DNA of 54,476 bases from Paludisphaera rhizosphaerae (GTDB taxonomy: Bacteria; Planctomycetota; Planctomycetia; Isosphaerales; Isosphaeraceae). Positions 36,116 to 45,530 of this stretch are shown here, piece by piece. The stretch covers positions 1-54,476 of the forward strand of contig NZ_JAALCR010000036.1 of the NCBI RefSeq assembly GCF_011065895.1. Reading direction: 5' to 3'. Below the pieces are notes generated by a model, which was given only the letters and a program-made list of their open reading frames with translations, ran no database searches and was not told the origin of the DNA. Both the position numbers and the translations under genes were made by a program. Positions within the stretch are counted from its first letter, which is position 1. Each line of letters starts with the position of its first letter.

Positions 36116-37282
36116 ATGCGATGTATGCGATGGAACCAGACGCGGCGTGACTTCCTCGCGGGAACGGTGGGGGCCGGCGCTGTGATGGGACTGTCGCCGG
36201 GCTGGCTCCGGGCGCAGAGCCCCGCCGAGGATCCTCGGGTCGCGCAGGTGCTGGCCGAGACGATCGCCGTCGACATGCACAACCACGTCACCCCCGGCGG
36301 AGGCGGCGAAGGGGGAGGCGGAGGCGGTGGCGGAGGCCGGCGCGGCGGGCCGGGCCAGAAGCCGCAGGAACCGCCGAGGCCGCAGGCTCCGCTCGACCTG
36401 GCCGACGAGATCAAGAAGTCGGGCCTGACGGCCGTCTGCGCGGCCTTCCGCCTGAGCTTCAACGCCAACGAGCCCTTCGCCGACTTCCTGAAGGGGCTCA
36501 CGGCGATCGACGCCCTGATGAAGGCCGACGGCCTCAGCCGCGCCAAGAATCTGAAGGACTTGCAGACGGCCCACGCCAAGGGTCGGCCGGCGATCGTGCA
36601 GTCGATCGAGGGGGCTCATTTCCTCCAGGGGCATTTGGAGCGGGTGGAGGAGGTCTACAACCGTGGGCTGCGGCACCTTCAACTGCTCCACGACAAGGGG
36701 GACAAGGTCCAGCCGCTGGGCGACATCTACACCGAGCCCCCAACCCTGGGGGGCCTGCCCCCCTTCGGCGCGTCGGTCGTGAAGGAGTGCAACCGGCTGG
36801 GGATCGTCGTCGACCTGGCCCACGCCGCGCATGAGACGGTTCTCGGGGCCCTGAAGGTGGCCACGCAGCCGTTGATCGTCTCGCACACCAGCCTGAACAC
36901 CCAGGCGGGCGACTCGCGAATGGCGAAGATGATGGCCCCGCGCCTCATCAGCAAGGAGCACGCCAGGGTCGTCGCCGACGCCGGCGGCGTGGTCGGCGTC
37001 TGGACCAAGCTCTGCGATTCCTTGAGCGGCTACGTCGCCGGCATCAAGGCGCTGGCGGATGCGATCGGCGTGGATCACGTCGGCATCGGCAGCGACACCG
37101 ACGTCCTCTCCTCCCGCCCCGGCCAGGCGTTCAACACGGCATGGTCCGGCTTCTCCGGCCCCTTCTTCCCGGCCTTCGTCGCCGAGATGCTCCACCAGGG
37201 CTTCGCCCCCGCCGACATCGTCAAGATCGGCGGCGGCAACTTCTGTCGGGTCTTCGACAAGGTCACGGCCGGTCGCGTTTGA
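36116..37282 (+). CDS. Tat-exported membrane-dipeptidase-like protein (M19)
   Basis: This 388-aa protein begins with a twin-arginine signal (NQTRRDFLAGTVGAGAVMG), so it should be exported folded to the periplasm. It then follows the M19 renal dipeptidase plan: first metal motif DMHNH (His55, His57), bridging glutamate in QSIEGAHF (Glu165), DLAHA (His236) and IVSHTS (His257), and DHVGIGSDTD. In characterised members the first motif is HxD; here the aspartate is replaced by His57, so metal binding or specificity may differ. A glycine-rich insert (about residues 60-80) directly follows this motif. It probably hydrolyses dipeptides or related amides. The gene lies downstream of the insertion sequence and stands alone. 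Confidence 0.88.
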   Translation: MRCMRWNQTRRDFLAGTVGAGAVMGLSPGWLRAQSPAEDPRVAQVLAETIAVDMHNHVTPGGGGEGGGGGGGGGRRGGPGQKPQEPPRPQAPLDLADEIKKSGLTAVCAAFRLSFNANEPFADFLKGLTAIDALMKADGLSRAKNLKDLQTAHAKGRPAIVQSIEGAHFLQGHLERVEEVYNRGLRHLQLLHDKGDKVQPLGDIYTEPPTLGGLPPFGASVVKECNRLGIVVDLAHAAHETVLGALKVATQPLIVSHTSLNTQAGDSRMAKMMAPRLISKEHARVVADAGGVVGVWTKLCDSLSGYVAGIKALADAIGVDHVGIGSDTDVLSSRPGQAFNTAWSGFSGPFFPAFVAEMLHQGFAPADIVKIGGGNFCRVFDKVTAGRV

Positions 37283-37284
37283 GC

Positions 37285-37548
37285 CTACTGCACCAGCGGC
37301 AAGAGGGCGAAGAACGTCGCCAATGCGAGCCCGATCGTGACCACGCCCTCGACGATTCGACCGGCGGCCTTGCCCTGGCCGCCGGCCCGGAGGACGAGCG
37401 CCGGGAGCAGAATGACCGAGACATAGCAGGCCAGGAGGACGAACTGCGGCGGGCACAGATGCCGCGGGAGACGCCCCTGATCGGCGAGACTCGCGACGAG
37501 CCCAATGACGGCGAACCCGACCTGGGACCAGATCAACCATCGCGTCAC
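37285..37548 (-). CDS. Small membrane protein of unknown function
   Basis: This 87-aa protein has three hydrophobic stretches (WLIWSQVGFAVIGLVASLA; PPQFVLLACYVSVILLPALVL; IVEGVVTIGLALATFFALLPLV), so it is probably an inner-membrane protein with two or three helices. I chose the GTG start at 37548, with AGGGA upstream. The longer frame from 37650 would translate part of the REPIN-like element (KRGHGTRHASS), which is unlikely. Its stop is only two bases from the end of the convergent dipeptidase gene. I do not recognise the family. Confidence 0.6.
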   Translation of the reverse strand: MTRWLIWSQVGFAVIGLVASLADQGRLPRHLCPPQFVLLACYVSVILLPALVLRAGGQGKAAGRIVEGVVTIGLALATFFALLPLVQ

Positions 37549-37574
37549 GAAAGTGTCCCTTGATGATGCGTGCC

Positions 37575-37671
37575 GGGTGCCATGGCCACGCTTGCGTGGC
37601 CATGCGAACAGCGACGGTCTTGCTAACTTCCCACACCGGTTCATGGCCACGCAAGCGTGGCCATGGCACCC
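37575..37671. repeat. REPIN-like element: perfect 30-bp inverted pair
   Basis: Positions 37575-37604 and 37642-37671 are perfect reverse complements (30 of 30). Each arm is itself a hairpin (CATGGCCACGC and GCGTGGCCATG around TT) preceded by GGGTGC. A 37-bp spacer separates them. Two oppositely oriented REP hairpins define a REPIN. The outer GGGTGCCATG is shared with the ends of the IS4-like element 1.6 kb away. Confidence 0.85.
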
Positions 37672-37707
37672 TGAGACCTCCCGAGAAGTCGGCTGAAGAA
37701 ACGCCGA

Positions 37708-40700
37708 TCACCCCCCGGGAATGGCCAAAACCTCGGGCGGGGCGGCTTGCCAGATCTTGATGGTGCGGTCGTCGCTGGCGGAGACGAGAGCGCCGCCGTC
37801 GGGGCTGAAACGGATCTCGGGAATGCGGTCGGTGTGGCCTTTGAGGATCAGCACGGTCTGGCGGCTGGGCACGTCCCAGATTCGGATGGTTTGATCGGCC
37901 GAGGACGAGGCGAGTCGGCCGTCCGGGTTGAAGGCCAGGCTCTCCAGGGCGTCGACGTGCCCTTCCAGAACGCCTCGGGGCGAGCCGTCGGCGGCGTCCC
38001 AGAGCCTGACGGTTCGATCGGAGGAGGCCGTCGCGACGATCTTCCCGTCCGGGCTGAACGCGACCGTGTCGACCACGTTGGCGTGGCCGCGAAGCGTCGC
38101 GCGGGGACGGCGTTCGACGAGGTCCCAGACGATGCACGTGTCGTCGCCGCTCGCCGAGGCGAGAGTGCGGCCGTCCGGGCTGACGGCCAGGTCGAAGATG
38201 TCGTCTACATGGCCGTCGAGCGTGTAGAGCGGCTGCCGGGTCGCGAAATCCCAGGCGGTGATCGTCTTGGAGGAGTCAGCGGAGAAGAGCGTCCGGCCGT
38301 CAAGGCTGAAGACCAGGCCCGCGATGCGGCCGGCCTGCTCGGGGAACGCGCCGCGAGACTCGCCCGTGGCGGCGTCCCACAGCCGCATCATCTTGCGATC
38401 GTCGCCAGCGGCGATGATGCGGCCGTCCGGGCTGAAGGCGACGCGCTTGATCGGCCCGTCGTGGCCCTTGACCACCCGGAGCAGCTTTCGCGAGGGAAAG
38501 TCCCAGACGCGCAGGGCGTGATCGCCGTGCCCCGTCACCAGCAGCGCTCCGTCGGGGCTGAAGGCGATGCACTCTCCCGCGCCGCCGTAGGTGAGCAGCG
38601 AGGGGCTCCGGAGCGTGTGCGGATTCGGCGGGGCCTCGACGTCCCAAACCTCCACCGAGCCGCCCGCCGCCGCCGCGATCTCACGACCGTCGGGGCTCAC
38701 GGCCAGGCCTTCAAGCCTGTCCGGCCCCTGGAATCGACGGATCTCCTGCTCCGTCCCAGCGTCCCAGACGCGCACCGTCCTGTCGGCGGAGGCCGTGGCG
38801 ATCCTCACACCGTCGGGCAGGAAACTCAGCGAGCCCACCATGCCGTCGTGCCCGCGGATGACGGACAGTTGCGAGCCGGACTCAACGTCCCAGATCCTGA
38901 CGGTGCGATCCAGCCCCGCCGAGGCGACCCGACGACCGTCTGGGCTGAAGGCCACGGCGTGCACCTCGTCGGTATGACCTTCAAGTCGGCGGGACGTTCC
39001 CACCCCGTCCAGCGGCCAGAGGGTGACGCGGCGGTCGTAGCCGGCGGTCGCCAGGATCCGGCCGTCGGGGCTGACGGCGACGGCGGCGATCGGTCCCGCG
39101 TGGCCGCCGATCTGGTTCTCAACGCGGCCGTCGCCGGCGTTCAACACCCGGACGACGTGAGTCGAGAGGGCGGCGTATAAGGCGTCGCGGTGGGGATGCC
39201 AGGTCAGGCCCAGAACGGCGATCGGCCGGCCCTCGAAGGGACGGATCAGCCGGCCGTCGCCGACGTCGAACAGGGCGAGACATCGATCCGGCCCCTGGCC
39301 GACGAGGCTGCGACCGTCTGGGCTGAAGACGAGCGCGCCGACGCCGCCGCCGAGGTCCGCAGTTCGTCCCTCCGAGACGACGCCGGTCGTCCGAAGCAGG
39401 CGCCCCGATCGGCGGTCCCAAAGCTGGAGGCGCCCCCGGCCTTCGAGCCCGGCGAGGATCTCCCCGTCGGGACTAAACGCGACGCGGATGAACTGTTCCT
39501 TCGAGCCGACGCCGAGCGTGAGCCGGTATTCATGCCCGAGCCTCCAGAGGTAGCGCCACTCCCACCCGCGGCGATCGGGCTCGCCGGGCGAAGGCCGCAT
39601 CAGGTCGAGGATCTTGCCCGATCGGCCGATGTCGTTGGCGTCGTAAGCGGCCATCGCCAGGTTCGAGCGGGTCGCGTAGACGGTCTGCCGAAGCTCCTCC
39701 TGGGCTGCGTTCAGGCGCGCGTTGGCCTGGTTCGTCTTCAGGCGGGCCGCCAGTTCGTCGGCGGCGAGGCCCCGTTGGGTCTCGGCCTGGCGACGGAACC
39801 GCTCCGCGGCCAGCAACGAACCGACCGTGGCGAGCAACAGAACCCCGGTCAGCACCGCGCCCAAAATCGCGACCGCCGGATTGCGCCGAGCCCACCGCCA
39901 GTAACGCTCCCAGACGCCGGCCGGCCGCGCCAGGACCGGCTCGTCAGCCAGAAACCGGCGCAGGTCTTCGGCCATCAACGCCGCCGTCGCGTACCGGCCC
40001 CCGGGGTCCTTTTCGATCGCCTTGAGGACGATCGTCTCCAGGTCGCGAGGAATCCGCGCGTCGATCGATCGGGGCCGCGCGGGCTCCTCGTTCTTGATCC
40101 GCTCGACCAACTTGAAGCGGTCCATCGAATCGTAGGCCGGCCGGAGCGTCAGAAGTTCGTAGAGGGTGAGCCCCAGGGCGTAGACGTCGGCGCGGGCGTC
40201 TCCGCCGCCTCGGAACCGTTCAGGGGCCATGTAGCGGAGCGTGCCCAGGAGGTCGCCGGTGGCCGTCAGGCCGTCGTCGTCCACCTTGGCCAGGCCGAAG
40301 TCTGCGATCCAGACGACGCCGGCGACGTCCAGCAGCAGGTTGGAGGGCTTCACGTCGCGGTGGACGATCCCGCGGGCGTGCGCGTAAGCCAGCCCCTGCG
40401 CCGCCTGTCGGCCGATCTGAGCCACGCTCCGATAGAACGGCCGACGGCCCGCCGACTCGATCGACGTGATCGATGCGCCGCCCGGCAGCACCGGGCCGCT
40501 CGACGTGACGGAGAGCGGCAAAACTCGCCGGGGCTCGGGGATTTCATCGATCTCGTCCACGCCGTCCAGGGTTGCGTCCGGATCAACGAGGTCGAACGCG
40601 ACGGCGTCGGCGGACGGAGCATCGCCTCCCCGCGCCGCGAACTCGACCTCGGCGCGCGAGGGGCCGGCCAGGAGCGACTCGGCGAGCCGCGTGACGTCCC

Positions 40701-41487
40701 TCGTCATGGGCTGGGTCGAGGGGTTGGCTCCGGGTCGGCCTTCGTTCCTGTCCATCCCCCGTCGCGCCCGCATCCGCACCAGTTCATTGACGACGCGGTC
40801 GAGCCCCTGGCCCTCGATGAACTGCATCGCGTAGAAGGCGACGTCGCCGACGCGCCCCACCTCGAAGACGGGCACGATGTTGGTGTGGTGCAGCCGCGCG
40901 GCGGCCTTGGCCTCGCGTCGGAAACGCTCCAGAGCCATCGGGTCGCGCGCGACCTGATGAGGCAGGACCTTCAGCGCGACTCGACGCCCCAAACTGATCT
41001 GCTCGGCCTCGTAGACCACCCCCATTCCCCCCCGGCCGATCTCGCCGAGGATCCGGTAATCCCCCAGCCGAGCCGGGAGCGCCGACCGCCCCGGTTGGAA
41101 GGACCCCGCGGCCGTGCGGATCCGGTCGAAGCCGACCAGGCACGCCGCCAGTTCGCTGGCGATCGCCGGGTACTTGCGGATGAACTCCGAGGGAGAAGGC
41201 GGAGTCCCGGCGGCGCAGGCGTTCTCGTATTCTTCCAGCGCGACGGGGAGCAGCGGGTGGGCTTCCGGCAGCTTCAACGAATTGTTGACGACTCCCGCAT
41301 CGACCTCGGTCCATATCGCCTGCTGCGCCATCAGCATGGCCGGCAGCAGCCTGCGGATCTGGTCGGCGCATTCGGGGTGGCGCGCGGCGTATTCCTCGAT
41401 GCCAGGGCGCTCGCCGGCCCGATGCCTCGCCAGGAACGACTCGGCGACGGCTTCAAACGGATCCCGATCGTCGGTAAGGTCGTTCAT
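37708..41487 (-). CDS. Membrane Ser/Thr protein kinase with C-terminal WD40 propellers
   Basis: This 1259-aa protein starts with a helical region (1-140) common in planctomycete kinases. The kinase domain covers about 144-515, with glycine loop [14 protein letters not shown], Lys173 in [15 protein letters not shown] (376-383), DFG (396-398) and APE (421-423). An insert of roughly 115 residues (about 235-350, acidic and low-complexity) lies between the hinge and the E helix. One membrane helix (about 538-560) precedes a coiled segment and about a dozen WD40 repeats (SPDGR...TVRIWD) to the end. The repeats are probably outside the cytoplasm and could sense or bind ligands. All catalytic residues are present. 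The gene is divergent from cobQ. Confidence 0.95.
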   Translation of the reverse strand: MNDLTDDRDPFEAVAESFLARHRAGERPGIEEYAARHPECADQIRRLLPAMLMAQQAIWTEVDAGVVNNSLKLPEAHPLLPVALEEYENACAAGTPPSPSEFIRKYPAIASELAACLVGFDRIRTAAGSFQPGRSALPARLGDYRILGEIGRGGMGVVYEAEQISLGRRVALKVLPHQVARDPMALERFRREAKAAARLHHTNIVPVFEVGRVGDVAFYAMQFIEGQGLDRVVNELVRMRARRGMDRNEGRPGANPSTQPMTRDVTRLAESLLAGPSRAEVEFAARGGDAPSADAVAFDLVDPDATLDGVDEIDEIPEPRRVLPLSVTSSGPVLPGGASITSIESAGRRPFYRSVAQIGRQAAQGLAYAHARGIVHRDVKPSNLLLDVAGVVWIADFGLAKVDDDGLTATGDLLGTLRYMAPERFRGGGDARADVYALGLTLYELLTLRPAYDSMDRFKLVERIKNEEPARPRSIDARIPRDLETIVLKAIEKDPGGRYATAALMAEDLRRFLADEPVLARPAGVWERYWRWARRNPAVAILGAVLTGVLLLATVGSLLAAERFRRQAETQRGLAADELAARLKTNQANARLNAAQEELRQTVYATRSNLAMAAYDANDIGRSGKILDLMRPSPGEPDRRGWEWRYLWRLGHEYRLTLGVGSKEQFIRVAFSPDGEILAGLEGRGRLQLWDRRSGRLLRTTGVVSEGRTADLGGGVGALVFSPDGRSLVGQGPDRCLALFDVGDGRLIRPFEGRPIAVLGLTWHPHRDALYAALSTHVVRVLNAGDGRVENQIGGHAGPIAAVAVSPDGRILATAGYDRRVTLWPLDGVGTSRRLEGHTDEVHAVAFSPDGRRVASAGLDRTVRIWDVESGSQLSVIRGHDGMVGSLSFLPDGVRIATASADRTVRVWDAGTEQEIRRFQGPDRLEGLAVSPDGREIAAAAGGSVEVWDVEAPPNPHTLRSPSLLTYGGAGECIAFSPDGALLVTGHGDHALRVWDFPSRKLLRVVKGHDGPIKRVAFSPDGRIIAAGDDRKMMRLWDAATGESRGAFPEQAGRIAGLVFSLDGRTLFSADSSKTITAWDFATRQPLYTLDGHVDDIFDLAVSPDGRTLASASGDDTCIVWDLVERRPRATLRGHANVVDTVAFSPDGKIVATASSDRTVRLWDAADGSPRGVLEGHVDALESLAFNPDGRLASSSADQTIRIWDVPSRQTVLILKGHTDRIPEIRFSPDGGALVSASDDRTIKIWQAAPPEVLAIPGG

Positions 41488-41693
41488 CGTCGAGACTCGG
41501 AATCGACGCCGCCGCTCTTCGGTCGTCCTGGCGGCGGTCGACGAGATGTGGATCCTCCCCTGGCAGCGACGACGTCTTCGGCATCATATTCGTCACTGAC
41601 TCGTGCTTCAATCATGGGTGGCGGAATCGCTGTCTGCTTCTCATCCTGGTTCGTCGCAAACGGGCCATGCGGGGAATTCGTCTCGAGGGCGAA

Positions 41694-43148
41694 ATGTCTG
41701 GGTTGATGTTGCAGGGGACGGGATCGGACGTGGGCAAGTCGGTTCTGACGGCGGGGCTCTGCCGGGCGCTGGCGAACCGGTCGCTTCGAGTTCTGCCGTT
41801 CAAGCCTCAGAATATGTCCAACAATGCGGCGGTGACCGTCGACGGCGGGGAGATCGGCCGAGCGCAGGCCTTGCAGGCCGTCGCCGCTCGGGCCGAGGCC
41901 CACACCGACATGAACCCGGTCCTGCTGAAGCCCCAGGCCGACATGACGGCGCAGCTCATCGTCCACGGCCGCGTGCGCGGGACGCTGGGCGCCGGGAACT
42001 TCCGCGAAGGCCGACGGCCGCTGCTGGGCGAGGTGCTGGAGAGCTACCGACGGCTCGAGGGCCGTTGCGACCTGGTCGTGATCGAAGGGGCCGGCTCGCC
42101 CGCCGAGATCAACCTCCGCGAGGGGGACATCGCCAACATGGGCTTCGCCCGAGCGACGGATACGCCGGTGGTGCTCGTCGGCGACATCGACCGGGGCGGC
42201 GTCATCGCCGCCGTCGTCGGTACGAAGGCTGTGATCGACCCGGCCGACGCCGCCATGATCCGCGGCTTTCTCATCAACAAGTTCCGTGGCGATCCGAGGC
42301 TCTTCGAGGACGGCTATCGCGCGATCGAACGCCTCACCGGCTGGCGAGGATTCGGGGTCGTCCCCTGGCTGGCCTCGGCGCGTCGGCTGCCGAGCGAGGA
42401 CGCCGTCGTGCTGGACGCTCCCCGCGCCGAGGCCCCCGGCCGCAAGCTCGTCGCCTGCCCGATCCTGCCGCGGATCGCCAACTTCGACGACCTCGACCCC
42501 CTCAAGGCCGAACCCGAGATCGAGCTGGTGATGATCCCCCCCGGCCAGCCGATCCCGGCCGCGGCGGCGCTCGTCGTCCTCCCCGGCTCAAAGGCGACCC
42601 TCGCCGATCTGGCCTTCCTCCGCGAGCAAGGGTGGGACGTCGACGTTATCGCCCACCGCCGGCGCGGCGGCCTGGTGCTGGGCCTCTGCGGCGGCTTCCA
42701 GATGCTCGGCCGACGCATCGCCGACCCGCTCGGCATCGAAGGCCCCCCCGGCGAGGCCGCGGGCCTCGGCCTGCTGGAAGTCGAGACCCGGCTGGAGCCC
42801 GCCAAACGTCTGGCGAACGTGACCGGAGCAGCGCTCGGCGCGTCGTTCACGGGTTATGAAATGCACATGGGCGAAACCGACGGCCCCGGCGCCGCCCACC
42901 CCTTCGCCCTCCTCGAAGGCGGCCGTCCCGACGGCGCCGTCAGCGCCGACGGCCGCGTGATCGGCACCTACTGCCACGGCCTGCTGGGATCGCCGGGCCT
43001 CCGCAGCGCCCTGCTGGCGAAGCTCGGCGCGGCCGGGAGCGGCCTCGACCACGCGACGACCGTCGACGCCGCACTCGACGAACTCGCCGAGGCCCTGGAA
43101 ACCCACCTCGACATCGAAAACCTCATCGCCCTGGGACTCTCGCGTTGA
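41694..43148 (+). CDS. cobQ: Cobyric acid synthase
   Basis: This 484-aa enzyme amidates side chains of adenosyl-cobyrinic acid a,c-diamide to cobyric acid using glutamine and ATP, in the cytosol. The N-terminal dethiobiotin-synthetase-like ATPase has GTGSDVGKS and [11 protein letters not shown]. The C-terminal class-I glutamine amidotransferase has the cysteine in [11 protein letters not shown] (Cys332) and the histidine in GTYCHGL (His428), with FTGYEMHMG between. Length is as expected. I start at MSGLMLQG, which has GAGGG just upstream, rather than at the ATG 27 bases earlier, which lacks a site. No other cobalamin gene or cobalamin riboswitch is recognisable nearby. Confidence 0.97.
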   Translation: MSGLMLQGTGSDVGKSVLTAGLCRALANRSLRVLPFKPQNMSNNAAVTVDGGEIGRAQALQAVAARAEAHTDMNPVLLKPQADMTAQLIVHGRVRGTLGAGNFREGRRPLLGEVLESYRRLEGRCDLVVIEGAGSPAEINLREGDIANMGFARATDTPVVLVGDIDRGGVIAAVVGTKAVIDPADAAMIRGFLINKFRGDPRLFEDGYRAIERLTGWRGFGVVPWLASARRLPSEDAVVLDAPRAEAPGRKLVACPILPRIANFDDLDPLKAEPEIELVMIPPGQPIPAAAALVVLPGSKATLADLAFLREQGWDVDVIAHRRRGGLVLGLCGGFQMLGRRIADPLGIEGPPGEAAGLGLLEVETRLEPAKRLANVTGAALGASFTGYEMHMGETDGPGAAHPFALLEGGRPDGAVSADGRVIGTYCHGLLGSPGLRSALLAKLGAAGSGLDHATTVDAALDELAEALETHLDIENLIALGLSR

Positions 43149-43156
43149 CGGAGAAG

Positions 43157-43204
43157 ATTAAGACTCATTATGATTTGCAAGCCTTAATGATACTGAGTCT
43201 CAAT
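43157..43204. promoter_or_regulatory. Fur-like palindromic operator region
   Basis: This AT-rich island lies between cobQ and the DUF1559 gene. It contains TGAGACTCAGTATCA (minus strand), a 7-1-7 palindrome of the Fur-box type, and a second related half-site (AGACTCATTATGATT). The outer AGACTCA and TGAGTCT are exact complements. A metal-responsive repressor site for the DUF1559 gene is a reasonable guess; a structured transcript end for cobQ is the alternative. Confidence 0.4.
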
Positions 43205-43260
43205 AGCACGCCTTTCCACGATGGGAGGGCGACTTCTTCTCGACCGAGGGGACTTCTTCC

Positions 43261-44301
43261 GTGCGACATGCTCCTTCGCGACGTGGTTTCACGCTGATCG
43301 AGCTTCTGGTGGTGATCGCGATCATCGCGGTTTTGATCGCTCTGCTGCTGCCGGCCGTGCAGGCGGCTCGCGAGGCGGCGCGGCGGATTTCGTGCACGAA
43401 CAACATGAAGCAGCTCGGGCTGGCGATCCACAACTACGAGAGCGCCAACGGGACGCTGCCTCCGCAGCAGATCCTGGGATTTTCCGGGTCGACGCGGATC
43501 TTCAATTCGCAGTGGGGAGCGACCTCGCGGCTGGCGCCGTATCTGGAGATGGGGTCGCTGTACAACTCGATCAACTATCTGCTGGCGACGAACAACGCCG
43601 CGAACTCGACAGTGGTCTCCACGACGGTCGCGATGCTGATCTGCCCCAGCGAGGTCAGGCCCCAGCCCAACACGACGACCAGCAGCGCGGGGGTGACCAG
43701 CACCTATGGGGTGTCGAACTACGGCTGGTGCGGCGGGACGTGGTACGTCTACGGCGGCCCGAACTCAGTCGTCAGCCCGGGCGCCGTCGTTCCGAACCAG
43801 GGGAAGACCTTCGCGGCCCTCAGCGACGGCCTGAGCCAGACGCTTTTGGCCGCCGAGGTCAAGACCTACCAGACGGCCTATCACGACTGCGCCGGAGCGC
43901 TCCCCCCCGCCCTGGCCGTCCCGACCCTCTCGCCCGACGTCTCGGCGTTGCTCGCGATGATGAAGACGACGACGTCCGCGTGCAAGGCGCCCGCCGCCGG
44001 CCACACCAAGTGGGTCCACGGCGACACCTTCAACGACGCCTTCACGACGGCCCTCCCCCCCAACATGATCTCCGGCGACGGCTCGTCCCCGCCCCTCGAC
44101 TCGGATTACGTCTCGATCGACGAGGACGACGGCGGCCCGACCTACTCCCTCGTCACCGCCCGCAGCCACCACCCCGGCGGCGTCCAGGCCCTCATGGGCG
44201 ACGGCGGCGTCCACTTCTTCAAGTCCACCATCCAGGTGAACGTCTGGCGGGCGCTCGGCACCGTCAACGGCGGCGAGGTCGTCTCGTCGGACGCTTATTG
44301 A
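43261..44301 (+). CDS. DUF1559 pseudopilin-like secreted protein
   Basis: This 346-aa protein uses a GTG start. It has a type IV prepilin-type leader ([36 protein letters not shown]), with cleavage expected before Phe by a prepilin peptidase and methylation of the new N-terminus. It continues [24 protein letters not shown], the hallmark of the large DUF1559 family of planctomycetes, and ends with the typical [23 protein letters not shown]. The function of these proteins is not settled; they are thought to be pseudopilins or surface proteins. A Fur-like palindromic region lies upstream and a strong hairpin lies downstream. Confidence 0.96.
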   Translation: MRHAPSRRGFTLIELLVVIAIIAVLIALLLPAVQAAREAARRISCTNNMKQLGLAIHNYESANGTLPPQQILGFSGSTRIFNSQWGATSRLAPYLEMGSLYNSINYLLATNNAANSTVVSTTVAMLICPSEVRPQPNTTTSSAGVTSTYGVSNYGWCGGTWYVYGGPNSVVSPGAVVPNQGKTFAALSDGLSQTLLAAEVKTYQTAYHDCAGALPPALAVPTLSPDVSALLAMMKTTTSACKAPAAGHTKWVHGDTFNDAFTTALPPNMISGDGSSPPLDSDYVSIDEDDGGPTYSLVTARSHHPGGVQALMGDGGVHFFKSTIQVNVWRALGTVNGGEVVSSDAY

Positions 44302-44340
44302 TGTGACCGGGAACAGAGAGGCAGCACGGCGGCGGTCGAG

Positions 44341-44368
44341 AGTCTTCCCTCCTCGCTGAGGGAAGACT
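44341..44368 (+). terminator. Strong hairpin after the DUF1559 gene
   Basis: AGTCTTCCCTC and GAGGGAAGACT form a perfect 11-bp stem around CTCGCT, 40 bp after the stop codon. No long T run follows, so it may be a Rho-independent terminator of the GC-genome type or an mRNA-stabilising hairpin. Confidence 0.6.
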
Positions 44369-44488
44369 TCGGAGTATCGACGTTCAATTCGATGGGTCAC
44401 TTACGAAAACGTAGGTACTTGCCCCCAGGAAAGCCGACCCTACCATACCCGTCGTTCGGGCCACATATCACGACGGGAGGACGGTCGC

Positions 44489-45220
44489 ATGGCGAGGCTC
44501 AAGGACAAGGTGGCGGTGATCACGGGGGCGACGTCGGGCATGGCGCTCGCGACGGCCAGGTTGTTCGTGGAGGAGGGTGCTTACGTCTTCATCACCGGCC
44601 GGCGTCAGAAGAACCTGGACGAGGCGGTGAAGGCGATCGGCCGCAACGTGACCGGCGTGCAGGGGGACGCGAGCAAGCTCGCGGATCTCGACCGGTTGTT
44701 TGAGACGGTCAAGAAGGAGAAGGGGCGGATCGACGTCCTCTTCGCCAGCGCCGGGATGGGGGATTTCGCCCCCATCGGCGAGGTGACCGAGGAGCAGTTC
44801 GACAAGATCTTCGGGCTGAACGTCCGGGGGACGCTCTTCACCGTGCAGAAGGCGCTGCCGCTCTTCAACGACGGCGGGTCGATCATCATGAACGGGTCGA
44901 TCGCCGGCTCGATGGGCTTCCCGGCCTTCGGCGTCTACAGCGCCAGCAAGGCGGCGCTCCGCTCGTTCGCCCGGACGTGGACGCTCGACCTGAAGTCGCG
45001 CGGCATCCGCGTCAACGTCCTGAGCCCCGGCACGATCGACACGCCGATCCTCGAAGGCGTCCCCAAGGAGGCGCTCGACGATTTCGTGCAGCTCATCCCT
45101 CGCGGTTCGATGGGCCGCCCCGAGGAGATCGCCACCGCCGCGCTCTTCCTGGCTTCGAGCGACTCCAGCTTCGTCACCGGCAGCGAACTCTTCGTCGACG
45201 GCGGCGTCGCCCAGGTCTGA
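44489..45220 (+). CDS. Short-chain dehydrogenase/reductase
   Basis: This 243-aa cytosolic SDR has a nucleotide-binding TGATSGMA (residues 12-19), NVRG, Ser137 in NGSIAG and the catalytic YSASK (Tyr150, Lys154). It ends with the usual [12 protein letters not shown]. The cofactor loop has GM in place of the usual GIG. The arginines in [10 protein letters not shown] suggest NADPH preference. The substrate cannot be read from sequence. A GGGAGG ribosome-binding site precedes the ATG. The gene is alone between a hairpin and a repeat element. Confidence 0.93.
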   Translation: MARLKDKVAVITGATSGMALATARLFVEEGAYVFITGRRQKNLDEAVKAIGRNVTGVQGDASKLADLDRLFETVKKEKGRIDVLFASAGMGDFAPIGEVTEEQFDKIFGLNVRGTLFTVQKALPLFNDGGSIIMNGSIAGSMGFPAFGVYSASKAALRSFARTWTLDLKSRGIRVNVLSPGTIDTPILEGVPKEALDDFVQLIPRGSMGRPEEIATAALFLASSDSSFVTGSELFVDGGVAQV

Positions 45221-45275
45221 TCGCGAAGGCCCGATCAAGCCTTCCTTCTCCCACCAGTGGCTGGAGTAGAGACCA

Positions 45276-45440
45276 CAACGGCCTTCCCCCCTGGAGGGGG
45301 AAGGTGGCCCGAAGGGCCGGATGAGGGGGACGACCGCCGTCGGACGTGCGTTCGACGGGTCATTTTCGATCCGCCGCTGGTCGTCCCCCTCATCTGACCG
45401 CTGCGCGGTCTGTCTTCCCCCGCGAGGGGGGAAGACCGTC
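45276..45440. repeat. Paired palindromic repeat element (about 165 bp)
   Basis: The left half is the GGCCCGAAGGGCC-type repeat ending GGATGAGGGGGA. The right half is inverted and related (CCCCCTCATC, GACCGCTGCGCGGTC, CTTCCCCC...GGGGGGAAG). A second such pair with the same order and spacing lies at 52489-52650. Nothing else is seen in this 310-bp gap. Confidence 0.8.
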
Positions 45441-45530
45441 GGATCGCCGCCGCCGAAATACAGCTTCGGCTTCTTCAGGTTTTCTCAACGGGGCGCCACC
45501 AGGCGATAAGGGCGTCGTCGACAGACTTCC

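Noticed and set aside
41488..41693. Cobalamin riboswitch before cobQ
   Set aside because: The gap is only about 200 bp and shared with the divergent kinase; I could not find the conserved B12-box core.
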